DNA of 64,000 bases from Mesorhizobium ventifaucium (GTDB taxonomy: Bacteria; Pseudomonadota; Alphaproteobacteria; Rhizobiales; Rhizobiaceae), in the NCBI RefSeq assembly GCF_935822925.1, contig NZ_CAKXZS010000024.1, forward strand, positions 161,796 to 225,795, in the 5' to 3' direction. Made by a program: the position numbers and the translations under genes. Below, piece by piece: positions 55,324-64,000 of this stretch (position 1 is the first letter of the stretch; every line of letters begins with the position of its first letter). The notes under the pieces are model-generated. The model was not told the origin of the DNA, did not search any database, and was given only the letters and a program-made list of their open reading frames with translations.

Positions 55324-55458
55324 ATGAAGCTTTTTGCCCGCCTTTTTGCTCGCCGTGAAATGAGCCTGACGACCGCGCTCGAGCGCCAGCGCCTTGCCAA
55401 CACCATGCCGGGTCAGACCGGCGCCGTGGCCGCCGCGCGCCTCGGCTTCGTCGCCTGA
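55324..55458 (+). CDS. Small hypothetical protein (44 residues)
   Basis: A short frame encoding MKLFARLFARREMSLTTALE followed by RQRLANTMPGQTGAVAAARLGFVA. Three tandem ATGs occur (55318, 55321, 55324); GGAG at 55314 favours the last. The amphipathic basic N-terminus and arginine-rich centre resemble the DUF1127 neighbours, but the DUF1127 core is missing. The 270 bases upstream hold no clear gene. No known function. Confidence 0.45.
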   Translation: MKLFARLFARREMSLTTALERQRLANTMPGQTGAVAAARLGFVA

Positions 55459-55746
55459 TCTGCCAAGCTCGCAAGCGGCGCTCGCTGCTGTTGCTTCGAA
55501 GTTGATCACAGCGCCGCTTCGGTCTGCCGAGGCGGCGTGCTTGGTTATGCCCCGACCACATGCGGCCTACGCTCAATCCGGCAGCATGTTGGGTCCATCA
55601 TCACATAGCGATTGCCCATTTGCGACCCATGTCGCAAATAAAGTCTTTCCGTTGCCGCCTAGCCGATTGACAGGAAAGCTTTTTCCTGATGTCGCTATGC
55701 TGATCGCGACATCCTGTTCGCGCCATTGCAGCGTGAGGGTTACCCT

Positions 55747-56748
55747 GTGAACGTCGTAAATCATCAGATCAGGCGATCGTTTGTATTCTTCCTGGTCCCC
55801 GATTTCACCATGATCGCCTTTGCAACGGCGCTCGATCCGTTGCGCTCGGCCAACCGGATGCTCGGCTACGAGGCCTACCGCTGGCGGCTCGCCAGCATCG
55901 ACGGCAAGCCTGTGCGCGCCTCGAATGGCGTCGAATGCGCCGTCAACACCTCGCTGGAGGACGAACGCAAGAAGATGTCCGGCCCCGAACGGCCGAACAT
56001 GGCGGTCGTTTGCAGCGGCATCAATGTCGAGCGCTACCAGAACAGATCGGCCTTCGCCTGGCTGCGCGAGGAATACAACCGCGGCGTCGCCCTCGGCGGC
56101 CTGTGCACCGGCGCACATATACTGGCCGCCGCCGGCCTGTTGTCCAACAAGCGCTGCGCCATTCATTGGGAGAACCTGCCCGGCTTTTCCGAAGCGTTCC
56201 CCAAGGCCAATGTCTTTGCCGACCTCTTCGAGATCGACCAGAACATCTACACCTGCGCCGGCGGCACCGCGGCGCTCGACATGATGCTGAAGCTGATCGG
56301 CGACGATTTCGACGACAATCTCGTTAATCGGGTCTGCGAGCAGGTCTTGACTGACCGCGTGCGCAGCCCGACCGATCGCCAGCGCCTGCCGCTGCGCGCA
56401 CGCCTTGGCGTACAGAACTCCAAGGTGCTGACCATCATCGAATTGATGGAAGCAAACCTGTCCGAGCCGCTGTCGTTGATCGAGATCGCCGACCATGTCG
56501 ATCTGTCACGCCGGCAGATCGAGCGCCTGTTCCGCACCGAGATGGGACGATCCCCTGCCCGCTACTATCTGGAGATCCGCCTCGACCGGGCCCGGCACTT
56601 GCTGATCCAATCATCGCTGCCGGTGGTCGAAGTGGCGGTCGCTTGCGGCTTCGTCTCCGCCTCGCATTTCTCCAAATGCTATCGCGAGCTCTATGCGCGC
56701 TCGCCGCAGCAGGAGCGCGTCGATCGCAAGCAGTTGCTGGCCGCGTAG
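55747..56748 (+). CDS. GlxA/GbdR-like AraC-family regulator with amidotransferase-like domain
   Basis: A 333-residue regulator, GTG start with GAGGG eight bases before. The N-terminal DJ-1/PfpI-like domain has the nucleophile-elbow-like GGLCTGAHILAA (Cys120). The C-terminal AraC double helix-turn-helix shows SLIEIADHVDLSRRQIERLF and LPVVEVAVACGFVSASHFSK. The same architecture occurs in Pseudomonas GbdR, which senses glycine betaine and dimethylglycine. In this window, with betaine and dimethylglycine genes around, control of those genes is a good guess. Other GlxA-type regulators have unrelated targets. Confidence 0.88.
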   Translation: MNVVNHQIRRSFVFFLVPDFTMIAFATALDPLRSANRMLGYEAYRWRLASIDGKPVRASNGVECAVNTSLEDERKKMSGPERPNMAVVCSGINVERYQNRSAFAWLREEYNRGVALGGLCTGAHILAAAGLLSNKRCAIHWENLPGFSEAFPKANVFADLFEIDQNIYTCAGGTAALDMMLKLIGDDFDDNLVNRVCEQVLTDRVRSPTDRQRLPLRARLGVQNSKVLTIIELMEANLSEPLSLIEIADHVDLSRRQIERLFRTEMGRSPARYYLEIRLDRARHLLIQSSLPVVEVAVACGFVSASHFSKCYRELYARSPQQERVDRKQLLAA

Positions 56749-56804
56749 ACAAGCCAACATCTTGCACGCGTACTTCTGGCGGGCAGCACTTGAAGTCAAG
56801 CTAG

Positions 56805-57653
56805 CTAGCGGCTGTCGAACATCCAGCTTCGGTCGCGCCACATTTTCTCGCCGACCTGGCAGTCGGTGGCCGGCTTGTCTTGCGCCAGCACCACCGGCGG
56901 ATGCGCCGCTTCTTCCACCGCCCATTGCGGTGAGGCAGGCCCGGCAAGCTCAAGCACCAGCTTGCGGCGGATCGCTTCGGGAAACTGCGTCCACTCATTG
57001 ACCGGAATCATGAACGCGCCGGGCCCGCCGATGACGCAGTCGGTGTAATAGCGGTCGAGATAGTTGACGTCGTAGACGCTCGTGAAGCCGCCCCGGGTCA
57101 TCAGCGGCAGGCCATTGATGGTGATGCCTTGCTTGACCAGTTCGTCACGGATGATGTCGACGGGAGCACCTTGATTGTTGGGGCCATCGCCTGAAATGTC
57201 GATGACCCGCTTGACGCCCTGAAAGCCGCTTTCGGCGAAGAGATCATTGCCGAATTGCAAGGCACCGGAAATCGAGGTGCGCCGGGCGCTGTTGGGCGCA
57301 TGGGCGGAGAGCTGTTCGACCACCCGCTCGGCGTCGGCACGATTGGCGATCACCGTCCACGGCACGATGACGTGCTGCCAGGTCGTGCCGGCCCATTCGA
57401 CATAGGTGACGGCAATCTTGCCATAGGCGCCCTCAGCGATGGCCTGCAGCACAGTGTCGTGCGTCAGCGCCGCGACATAGCCGCGACGCTGGATTTCGAG
57501 TTCGGCCGGCGACATCGACAGCGAAACGTCGACCGCCAGCACCAGTTCGATATCGACAGGTTCGGCGGCGCGGGATTTCGGCGCCTGAACGAGCATCAGC
57601 GCCAGCACGGCGGCGCCTGAGAGGAGATGTCCTGCGTGAGGAAAAGCAGACAT
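56805..57653 (-). CDS. DUF1194 (VWA-like) secreted protein
   Basis: A 282-residue protein with a signal peptide (about 1-29, ending SRA-A) and a von Willebrand A-like domain beginning DIELVLAVDVSLSMSPAELE (metal-binding DxSxS). VKRVIDISGDGPNNQG is typical of DUF1194. Such proteins are exported and probably bind a ligand through the MIDAS metal, but no role is established. The start at 57653 is favoured over an upstream TTG. It is between a regulator and a large flavoprotein gene. Confidence 0.88.
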   Translation of the reverse strand: MSAFPHAGHLLSGAAVLALMLVQAPKSRAAEPVDIELVLAVDVSLSMSPAELEIQRRGYVAALTHDTVLQAIAEGAYGKIAVTYVEWAGTTWQHVIVPWTVIANRADAERVVEQLSAHAPNSARRTSISGALQFGNDLFAESGFQGVKRVIDISGDGPNNQGAPVDIIRDELVKQGITINGLPLMTRGGFTSVYDVNYLDRYYTDCVIGGPGAFMIPVNEWTQFPEAIRRKLVLELAGPASPQWAVEEAAHPPVVLAQDKPATDCQVGEKMWRDRSWMFDSR

Positions 57654-57773
57654 GCCGCAAGGTAAGCGAAGATCATCGCGCCACAAAGCGAAAAGCCCAG
57701 CGCCGGTCTAACTAATCGGGCTTGAACCGAGGGTGCGCAGCGGTTTTGGGTAACGACATGCATAAAAACGAGA

Positions 57774-57821
57774 ACTTAAAGCGCGTCGCATGACTCCCGT
57801 CAGACGCGACGCGCCTTAAGT
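57774..57821. repeat. Palindromic element (ACTTAA..GCGCGTCGC type)
   Basis: Two 16-base inverted arms (57774-57789 and 57806-57821) differ at one position and enclose a 16-base spacer. Similar pieces occur at about 16600 in this window. It lies in the gap between the convergent ends near the flavoprotein gene. Dispersed repeat or bidirectional terminator. Confidence 0.6.
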
Positions 57822-57873
57822 CTTTGCGTTCACGTTTTGCGAGTCCAACCCCTCACCGTCTATTGAGGAAGGC

Positions 57874-60435
57874 TCAACTGCGTGGCTTGAGGTTCTCCGG
57901 GTCGTAGAGCGGCCTGTAGCCGACTGCGGCCACTTCGACCGGGTATGTCTCGCCAAAATATTCGACGTTCAGATTGCGGCCCTCCTGGCAGTACGCCCAG
58001 GGCAGATAGGCAAGCGCGATGTTCTTGCCGATGGTCGGGCCGTAGGCGATCGAAGTCGTGAAAGATCGGCGGCCGAGTTCGTCGACCAGCGTCTCGCCCG
58101 TTTGCGGATCCATCACCGGCATCGTGCCGACGGGATAGCGGGCAACGCCCTTGGAATCGACATTATTCGTCATGACAAGCGTGCAAAGCATGGCCGGCTG
58201 ATGTGCGCGGGCGCGATAGTCCAGATGCTTCGCCTTGCCGCTGAAATCAGCCTCCTTGACCTTCGGACGGGCAAGATCGGCCTCCAGCAGATTGTACTCG
58301 GTCAGAAGATCCGCGTTCTGCAGGCGCAGGCTCTTCTCCATGCGGCGGCTGTTGGCATAGGTTTCGACGCCAAAAGCCATCACCCCGGTCGAACGCAACG
58401 CGTCCCAGACGGCCAGGCCGTCTTCGTATCGCATGTGCAGTTCCCAGCCCTGCTCGCCGACATAGGAGATGCGGAAAGCGGTCACGTCCTTGCCGGCGAT
58501 CCGGACAGGCTTGATCGCCGCGAAGGGGAAATTCTCCGGCGTCAGGCCGTCCGGGTCTTCCACGACCTTGCTCAATGTTGCCCGGGCGTTTGGGCCCCAG
58601 ATGCCGACGGTCACATACTTTTCGGTCACGTCGGTGATGGTGACGTCGAAACCTTTGTCTTCTGCCATCCGCCGCATGTAGTGGAAGTCGCGCGGGCCGG
58701 CATCTGCGCCGTCGATAACGCGGCAGCGGTCGGCCATGCGGATGACGGTCAGGTCGGCGCGCACCATGCCCTCATCGTCGAGGAAATGGGTGTAGATGCC
58801 TTTGCCGATATTGCCGTCGCCGCCGATCTTTGCGGCGCATAGCCATTCCATCAGCGCGACATGATCCGGGCCTTCCACGTCGTACATCGCGAAATGCGAC
58901 AGGTTGACGATGCCGCAATCCTCGCTCATGGCGAGATGCTCGGCATTGGAGACGCGGCAGAAATGGCGGTTGTCCCACTCGTTTTCGCGCACCGGCACCC
59001 GGTTGCCGTATTTCTCGAGCAGGTGCTCGTTGGCGGCATAGCCATGGGCGCGCTCCCAGCCGCCGAGTTCCATGAAATAGCCACCGAGTTCCTTCTCGCG
59101 CTCCCAGAAGGGCGAGCGGCGCATATTACGGCCTTTTGAGAACGGCTCGCGCGGATGGACGGCCGGATTGTAGACCTTCATCGCTGTTTCCGTGCAGCGG
59201 TCCCAGATGAACTGCTCTTGCGTCTGGTGCGGATAGAAGCGCGAATAATCGATGGCGTGATGGTCGATCGACGTCCGGCCGTCCGTCATCCAGTCGGCGA
59301 TGAGCTTGCCCATGCCGGGGCCGTCCTTGACCCAGATCGCGACGGCATACCAGAGGCCCCGCACCTTCTGGCTCTCGCCCATGGAGGGGCCGCCGTCTGC
59401 CGTCACCTGCAGAAGCCCATTGAAGGAATGGCTCTCATTGTAGCCCAGTTCGCCCAGAATCGGCGTCAGTTCCATGGCGCGCTCGAGCGGCGCGAGGATC
59501 TGTTCCATGTCGAGGTCGCGCTGCGAGGGCGAAAGACGGGCCTGGTCCTTCTCCAGCAGGTCGCGCGGATGGCAAAGGCGCGGATTGGTCTCTTCGTAAT
59601 AGCCCCACTCGATCTGCCCGCCTTCGGCGGTCTTGGGATCGCCAGTGTCGCGCATGTAAGCCGAGTTGCCCTGGTCGCGCAGCAGCGGCCAGCCGATCTC
59701 CTTGCCGGTGCCGGCGAACTCGGTATAGGGCCCGAAGAAGGTGAGCGGATGATCGATCGGCATGATCGGCAGGTCCTCGCCCACCATTTCCGCGATCAAC
59801 CGGCCCCAGATACCCGCGCAAACAATCACATAGTCGGCTTCGATGGTGCCGCGATCGGTCACCACGCCCTTGATGCGACCGTTCTCGACGACAAGCGACC
59901 TGGCCGGCGTGTTGGCGAAGGATTTGAGTTTGCTGGAGGCTTCCGCCTGGTCGACCAGCTTGCCGGCGACTGTTTGCGAGCGCGGGATGACGAGACCGGC
60001 ATCGGGATCCCACAGGCCGCCCTGCACCATCTCTTCTTCGATCAGCGGGAATTTTTGCTTGATCTCAGCCGGTTCGATTAAGCGCGCGCGCGTGCCAAAA
60101 GCCTTTGCCGAGGCGATCTTGCGCTTGATCTCCGCCATACGATCGTCGTCGCCGACGCGGGCAACCTCGAGGCCGCCGATGCGGGCGTAATGGCCCACCT
60201 TTTCGTAGAAGTCGATGGAGTAGAGCGTGGTCCAGCATGACAGGAAATCATGGCTGGTGGTGTAGCAGAAGTCGGAAGCATGCGCTGTCGAGCCGATATC
60301 GGTCGGGATGCCTGACTTGTCGATGCCGACGATGTCGTCCCATCCGCGCTCGATCAGGTGATGGGCGACCGATGCACCGACAATACCGCCCAGCCCGACG
60401 ATGACGACCTTCGCCTTTTCCGGAAACCCTGCCAT
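57874..60435 (-). CDS. Sarcosine/dimethylglycine dehydrogenase-like flavoprotein with GcvT domain, paralogue 2
   Basis: An 853-residue enzyme. The N-terminal FAD fold is VVIVGLGGIVGASVAHHLIE, with the flavin-linking region STAHASDFCYTTS (His52 nearby). The GcvT-like half includes ADLTVIRMADRCRVIDGADA and FRISYVGEQGWELHMRYEDG. The overall architecture matches the gene at 26288, but the sequence is clearly divergent, so it probably acts on a different N-methyl compound or is involved in sarcosine breakdown. GGAG lies upstream. The GbdR-like regulator gene lies about 1 kb beyond its 3' end. Confidence 0.9.
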   Translation of the reverse strand: MAGFPEKAKVVIVGLGGIVGASVAHHLIERGWDDIVGIDKSGIPTDIGSTAHASDFCYTTSHDFLSCWTTLYSIDFYEKVGHYARIGGLEVARVGDDDRMAEIKRKIASAKAFGTRARLIEPAEIKQKFPLIEEEMVQGGLWDPDAGLVIPRSQTVAGKLVDQAEASSKLKSFANTPARSLVVENGRIKGVVTDRGTIEADYVIVCAGIWGRLIAEMVGEDLPIMPIDHPLTFFGPYTEFAGTGKEIGWPLLRDQGNSAYMRDTGDPKTAEGGQIEWGYYEETNPRLCHPRDLLEKDQARLSPSQRDLDMEQILAPLERAMELTPILGELGYNESHSFNGLLQVTADGGPSMGESQKVRGLWYAVAIWVKDGPGMGKLIADWMTDGRTSIDHHAIDYSRFYPHQTQEQFIWDRCTETAMKVYNPAVHPREPFSKGRNMRRSPFWEREKELGGYFMELGGWERAHGYAANEHLLEKYGNRVPVRENEWDNRHFCRVSNAEHLAMSEDCGIVNLSHFAMYDVEGPDHVALMEWLCAAKIGGDGNIGKGIYTHFLDDEGMVRADLTVIRMADRCRVIDGADAGPRDFHYMRRMAEDKGFDVTITDVTEKYVTVGIWGPNARATLSKVVEDPDGLTPENFPFAAIKPVRIAGKDVTAFRISYVGEQGWELHMRYEDGLAVWDALRSTGVMAFGVETYANSRRMEKSLRLQNADLLTEYNLLEADLARPKVKEADFSGKAKHLDYRARAHQPAMLCTLVMTNNVDSKGVARYPVGTMPVMDPQTGETLVDELGRRSFTTSIAYGPTIGKNIALAYLPWAYCQEGRNLNVEYFGETYPVEVAAVGYRPLYDPENLKPRS

Positions 60436-60592
60436 TGCCCGCGACTCCAAAAGTGCTGCTGCAGGCGCCAGGCGCCCGCTTGATCGGCGCACAATATGCA
60501 GGCGACAGCCGCCATGCTACCGCCTGTTTGCGACACGCTGCAGGTGCGACGCGACCCGAAAAAATCAGGTGCTTTCGGGCCCGGGGCTACCC

Positions 60593-61351
60593 TCAGGCGA
60601 AGGCCCAGATGTCCTCGGCCTGGAAGCCGACCTGGTAGCCGGCGGTCTTCAACTTGACCACGACCTGGCCGATCTCGGCCGCCGGCAACGCACCAACCTC
60701 GACCTTGATCATGCCGGGACGGTAGCGCTCGAGGTCGAGCTGCTCGAAGACGATCCAGTCGGCGCCTTCGCAATCGACAAGGAAGGCGTCGATATGGGTG
60801 ATGCCGTTGCGGTCGAGCAGCGTCTGCAAAGTCTCCGACGGCACTTCGATATCCCTGAGGTGCGGCGCGAATTTGTTGAAGTTGGCATCGGCCTCGCCCC
60901 AGGCATTTTTGCCCGACATCAGATTGGTGTCGGTCACCGACGAGCAGCCGATGAACTCGATCGGCAGCGTGCCAGCCTCGAGTGCGGCGGCATCGAAGGT
61001 GTGGACCGTGATCGTTCCCTTGGTCTTCGTCACCGCGACCGGCTCGATGATGAAGCGGCCCGTATCAGGATAGTTGGCGCGCAACCGTTTCTGGTTGTAT
61101 GGAATCGGCTCGACCAGTACGGCGCGAGCGTGCGGGATGTGGTGCAGCCACGGCGTTACATCGTCGAACAACGCGCCATCGCAGGCCCCGACATTGACCA
61201 TTTGGAACCGCCTTTTTGCCCCACTGAGGCGCGCCTTCAGAGCGGCCTTCGCCAGAAACTTGGTACCGCGCAGCGACGGCCCGCGATCGAGGATGCCAGC
61301 GGGGAGGCCGAGCGACAGCGCGATGCGCGCCAGGCTGGAAACGGAACTCAT
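60593..61351 (-). CDS. FkbM-family methyltransferase
   Basis: A 252-residue SAM-dependent methyltransferase. The FkbM pattern is FQMVNVGACDGALFDDV (SAM site), AVLVEPIPYNQKRLRANYPD, then IDAFLVDCEGADWIVFEQLD. Such enzymes methylate sugars in polysaccharides and antibiotics. Its ATG overlaps the stop of the membrane-protein gene upstream (ATGA). It belongs to a three-gene operon with an aminotransferase and a polytopic protein. An O-methyl group on a surface sugar is likely. Confidence 0.9.
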   Translation of the reverse strand: MSSVSSLARIALSLGLPAGILDRGPSLRGTKFLAKAALKARLSGAKRRFQMVNVGACDGALFDDVTPWLHHIPHARAVLVEPIPYNQKRLRANYPDTGRFIIEPVAVTKTKGTITVHTFDAAALEAGTLPIEFIGCSSVTDTNLMSGKNAWGEADANFNKFAPHLRDIEVPSETLQTLLDRNGITHIDAFLVDCEGADWIVFEQLDLERYRPGMIKVEVGALPAAEIGQVVVKLKTAGYQVGFQAEDIWAFA

Positions 61352-62583
61352 GGCTTGTCTCCAGGAATGACGTGCAATGGCGCGGCGTCGCGCCCTTTGG
61401 TGCTCGCTGATGCCCACAACGCCATGAATGGCCCGGCGAGCAGCAGGAACGGCGGGATCAGATTGGGAAAATAGATGCGGGTGTCGTGGATCGGGAAGAC
61501 GGTGAACTTCGCCAGGACGCCAAGCACCAATGCCGCAAACAGAATGCCGGCGCGGCGGTCGAGCTTGAAGCCTGCACGGCTTAAGGCATACCACCCCGCC
61601 AGCGCCAGCACGGAGACGCCGACCCAGTTGTTCAGGCTGACGGCACGGATCAGGGAGACGGCAAAAGCCCTGAGGTAAGCGACAGCCGAGAACGGCGGAT
61701 CGAAGCCGGCCATATTGTAATGCTGCTCGATCGAGGAGAACCACAGATGCGGCCACCAGCCGGGATGCTGCGCCCAATGCGAGATGGCAAAGTAGGCGAC
61801 CAGGGAGGCGGCAAAGCCGGTCAGCGCGCCCCACGCCTTCTGCCGGAAGACCAACAGCAGCACGGCAAAAATTGCAAGGAAGACAATATTGTCGGGCCGC
61901 GCCATGAAAGCGAGGATGAGCAGGATCGCGGTGGCCACTTCACGACCGCGGATATAGGCAAAGAGCCCGCCGAGGAACAGCGCCGAGCACAGCAGATCAG
62001 GCGTCGACGCCCGCGCCGCGTCGCCGAAATCTGCCATCATCAGCACCGCGCCGAGAACCGGCGCCAGCGCCAGCGCGCCTTCGGACCGCAGCCAGAGCAG
62101 CGCGATCGCACCGAACAGCAGCACTGACAATACCGAGACCGCGCGCATCGCCTCGACCGGCGACATCACAGAACTCATCGTCGAAAGAATCTCGGCGTAG
62201 AGGAACTTGATCCGGTACATGCCGAGCAGCGAATGGAAATCGGCGGCGTTGCCGGCCATATGACTGCGGAAGCCGCCGCCATCATCGATCAGTGTCTTAT
62301 AGTCGCCCGCCGACACGCCGTCCCTAACCGTGCCATAGGCATAATCATGCAGCGCCTGCACATCGCGATAGGTGCCCTCCTCGGCGATCGCAAGATAGGG
62401 CAGCATGTCCCAATTGGCGTCAGGCATGAACCATGCGGTGACGGCGGTTAGCAGAATGTAGAGCGCGAAGGCAGCCGCCCCGATCGGTGCGGCAAGACGC
62501 GCATAGGTGCCCTCGCCCCACGCCAGACCGGCCTCGGTGAACCGGTCGAGCGGGTTTGTCGGAGCGGGAGACTTGGTCAGCAT
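61348..62583 (-). CDS. Polytopic membrane protein, possible glycosyltransferase-like
   Basis: A 411-residue protein with about ten membrane segments. Early loop residues DANWDMLPYLAIAEEG resemble the acidic external loop of GT-C type enzymes, but the canonical DxD/ExD pairs of a named family are not evident. FPIHDTRIYFPNLIPPFLLL near the end is a second loop. It overlaps the FkbM gene and follows the aminotransferase gene by 21 bases. A role in surface glycan assembly is inferred from operon company. Confidence 0.75.
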   Translation of the reverse strand: MLTKSPAPTNPLDRFTEAGLAWGEGTYARLAAPIGAAAFALYILLTAVTAWFMPDANWDMLPYLAIAEEGTYRDVQALHDYAYGTVRDGVSAGDYKTLIDDGGGFRSHMAGNAADFHSLLGMYRIKFLYAEILSTMSSVMSPVEAMRAVSVLSVLLFGAIALLWLRSEGALALAPVLGAVLMMADFGDAARASTPDLLCSALFLGGLFAYIRGREVATAILLILAFMARPDNIVFLAIFAVLLLVFRQKAWGALTGFAASLVAYFAISHWAQHPGWWPHLWFSSIEQHYNMAGFDPPFSAVAYLRAFAVSLIRAVSLNNWVGVSVLALAGWYALSRAGFKLDRRAGILFAALVLGVLAKFTVFPIHDTRIYFPNLIPPFLLLAGPFMALWASASTKGRDAAPLHVIPGDKP

Positions 62584-62604
62584 GGTCTCGCTCGGCGCAC
62601 CTGG

Positions 62605-64000
62605 CTAACGGACCTGGCTTTTGACGAAATCCTTCACGATCGACACGATGCCGCGCGACAACAGGCTGTCGAGCGCCTCGACAAAGCGGTCGACATGGTC
62701 GCGCTGGCAGATCAGCGGCGGTTCGAGACGGATGACGTTGCGGTTGTATTCGGTGAAGGCGACGAGCACATCGTAGTCGCGCAGCAGCAAAGCACCAACA
62801 AAGCCGGACAAGGATCCCTTCAGCTTGTCGTCAAGCACGCTGATCACAGGCCGCAGTACCATCGGCAAGGTCTGCGAAAAGTCGTGGAATTCCAGCCCGA
62901 CCATAAGGCCTTTACCGCGGACCTCCTTGATGATCTTCGGGTATTTTTCCCGCAACGCCTGCAGGCGTTGCAGCAGATAGTCGCCGGTGACCGCGGCGTT
63001 GTCGATCAGCCCCTCATCGTAAAGCACGTTGAGCGCCTCGATCGAAGTGACGCAGGCCTCGCCCATGCCGCCGAAAGTGGCCATGGCGTGGATCATCGCC
63101 ATCTTCGGCGTGCCATAGGCCTTCATATAGACCTCGCGCCTGGCGATCATCGCGCCGACCGCCGCCTTGCCGCCACCGAGCGACTTTGCCAGCGCCGTCA
63201 CATCCGGAACGACGCCGTAGTGCTCGAAGGCATAAAAGCGGCCGGAGCGCCCATAGCCGCACTGCACCTCGTCGGCGACCCACAGAACACCGTAGTGGTC
63301 GCATAGCGCACGCAGCTTCTGCCAGTATTCGGCAGGCGCCTGGATGATGCCGCCGCCGCCCTGGATGGTTTCGAGCACGATGACGCCGACCTCGGGATCG
63401 GAGCGGAACGTGCGCTCGACCGCTTCGATGTCGGCAAACGGGATGCGCACTACATTGTCGGCCATCTTGAAGTCGGCGCGATAGAGCGAACCGTCGGTGA
63501 TTGCCAGCACGCCCTTCGTCTTGCCGTGGAAGGAATTCTCGGCATAGACGATTTTCGGCCGCTTCGGGCCGGCGGCGCGCTCGGCGAGCTTCACCGCCGC
63601 CTCCATGGCTTCCGAGCCGGAAGAGCCCAAAAACACCATGTCGAGGTCGCCGGGCGAGCATTTGGCGAGATTGTGCGCCAGCGCCGCCGCGTATTGCGAC
63701 ATGAAGGCGATGGCGATCTCCTGCCGCTTCTCCTCCTGGAACTTTTTGCGCGCCTCGAGAAGGCGCGGATGATTGTGGCCGAAGGCCAGCGAGCCGAAGC
63801 CGCCGAAGAAATCCAGGATCTTGCGGCCGTTCTGATCGATGTAGAACATGCCTTCGGCGCGCTCGACCTTGATCTTGTGGAAGCCGAGCAGCTTCATGAA
63901 ATGCAGCTGGCCGGGATTAAGATGCGCCTTGAACAGGTCGGTCATGCGCGCGACGTCCATCGCCTTGGCCTGCTCGACGCTGATCAGATCGGGCTTGGCT
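62605..64000 (-). CDS. Class III aminotransferase, 5' end outside window
   Basis: At least 464 residues, still open at the right edge (upstream AKPDLISVEQAKAMDVARMT in frame). PLP-enzyme motifs are VFLGSSGSEAMEAAVKLAER, WVADEVQCGYGRSG and ALAKSLGGGKAAVGAM with the lysine. The N-terminal half shows FGGFGSLAFGHNHPRLLEAR. It may make an amino-sugar or use an omega-amino donor. It starts the operon with the polytopic protein and the FkbM methyltransferase. The exact substrate cannot be read. Confidence 0.88.
   Translation of the reverse strand, partial: AKPDLISVEQAKAMDVARMTDLFKAHLNPGQLHFMKLLGFHKIKVERAEGMFYIDQNGRKILDFFGGFGSLAFGHNHPRLLEARKKFQEEKRQEIAIAFMSQYAAALAHNLAKCSPGDLDMVFLGSSGSEAMEAAVKLAERAAGPKRPKIVYAENSFHGKTKGVLAITDGSLYRADFKMADNVVRIPFADIEAVERTFRSDPEVGVIVLETIQGGGGIIQAPAEYWQKLRALCDHYGVLWVADEVQCGYGRSGRFYAFEHYGVVPDVTALAKSLGGGKAAVGAMIARREVYMKAYGTPKMAMIHAMATFGGMGEACVTSIEALNVLYDEGLIDNAAVTGDYLLQRLQALREKYPKIIKEVRGKGLMVGLEFHDFSQTLPMVLRPVISVLDDKLKGSLSGFVGALLLRDYDVLVAFTEYNRNVIRLEPPLICQRDHVDRFVEALDSLLSRGIVSIVKDFVKSQVR

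Noticed and set aside
55033..55509. A minus-strand frame of about 158 codons across the terminator and the small plus-strand gene
   Set aside because: It crosses a strong terminator on the other strand and has no ribosome site or known domain.

Overview
The window looks like a chromosomal piece of a Mesorhizobium-like alphaproteobacterium (Hyphomicrobiales). It is GC-rich and densely packed, with many ATGA-type overlaps. It encodes typical rhizobial families: DUF1127 small proteins, entericidin, bmt and sarcosine/dimethylglycine-dehydrogenase-like flavoproteins. Its intergenic palindromic repeats resemble the RIME-type elements of rhizobia. I see no tRNA, rRNA, CRISPR array, phage or intact insertion sequence.

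Layout. 1-1572: sugar ABC importer (permease cut by the window edge, binding protein). 1798-2226: L,D-transpeptidase. 2452-9099: M20 hydrolase plus a peptide-type ABC importer with a fused double ATPase. 9122-11622: TerB-like protein, a small membrane protein, an AraC regulator and a VOC protein, interleaved with palindromic repeats. 11954-14040: cobQ, coupled to a DMSP-lyase-like cupin. 14194-16539: isobutyryl-CoA dehydrogenase and mmsB, separated by GTAGGCA/GTAGCA tandem repeats and a truncated four-helix-bundle gene. 16713-24320: a possible small RNA, a small phasin-like protein, an aminotransferase, a prolyl oligopeptidase, an MFS transporter and a phospholipase D-like protein.

24548-52056 is the most interesting part. 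It encodes two non-pyrrolysine MttB-family methyltransferases (24548, 39864), a B12-binding corrinoid protein (41709), a methyl-THF:corrinoid methyltransferase-like protein (49002) and a RACo-like reductive activator (49987). It also has a MetV-like plus MetF pair (47234, 47830), betaine-homocysteine methyltransferase (35147), a dimethylglycine-dehydrogenase-like flavoprotein (26288), a DddP-like M24 protein (30629), a DUF1638 protein and a Virulence_fact-family protein. Together these suggest corrinoid-dependent demethylation of a betaine-like compound, with the methyl groups going to methionine (Bmt) or to the folate pool, and methyl-THF oxidised by an acetogen-type MetVF. An identical 10-2-10 bp palindrome precedes both bmt and the methyl-THF:corrinoid methyltransferase gene, so one regulator probably controls both. 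A SahR-type ArsR regulator is my best guess.

Interleaved with this are an ECF sigma/VWA pair, two fatty-acid-desaturase-family proteins, small secreted proteins, and two adjacent genes carrying reading-frame lesions (an epimerase and a DUF4893-like protein). The right end (52247-64000) has DUF1127 proteins, an esterase, a LysR regulator, a GbdR-like AraC regulator, a VWA (DUF1194) protein, a second large sarcosine/dimethylglycine-dehydrogenase-like flavoprotein, and an operon of a class III aminotransferase (cut by the window edge), a polytopic membrane protein and an FkbM methyltransferase.
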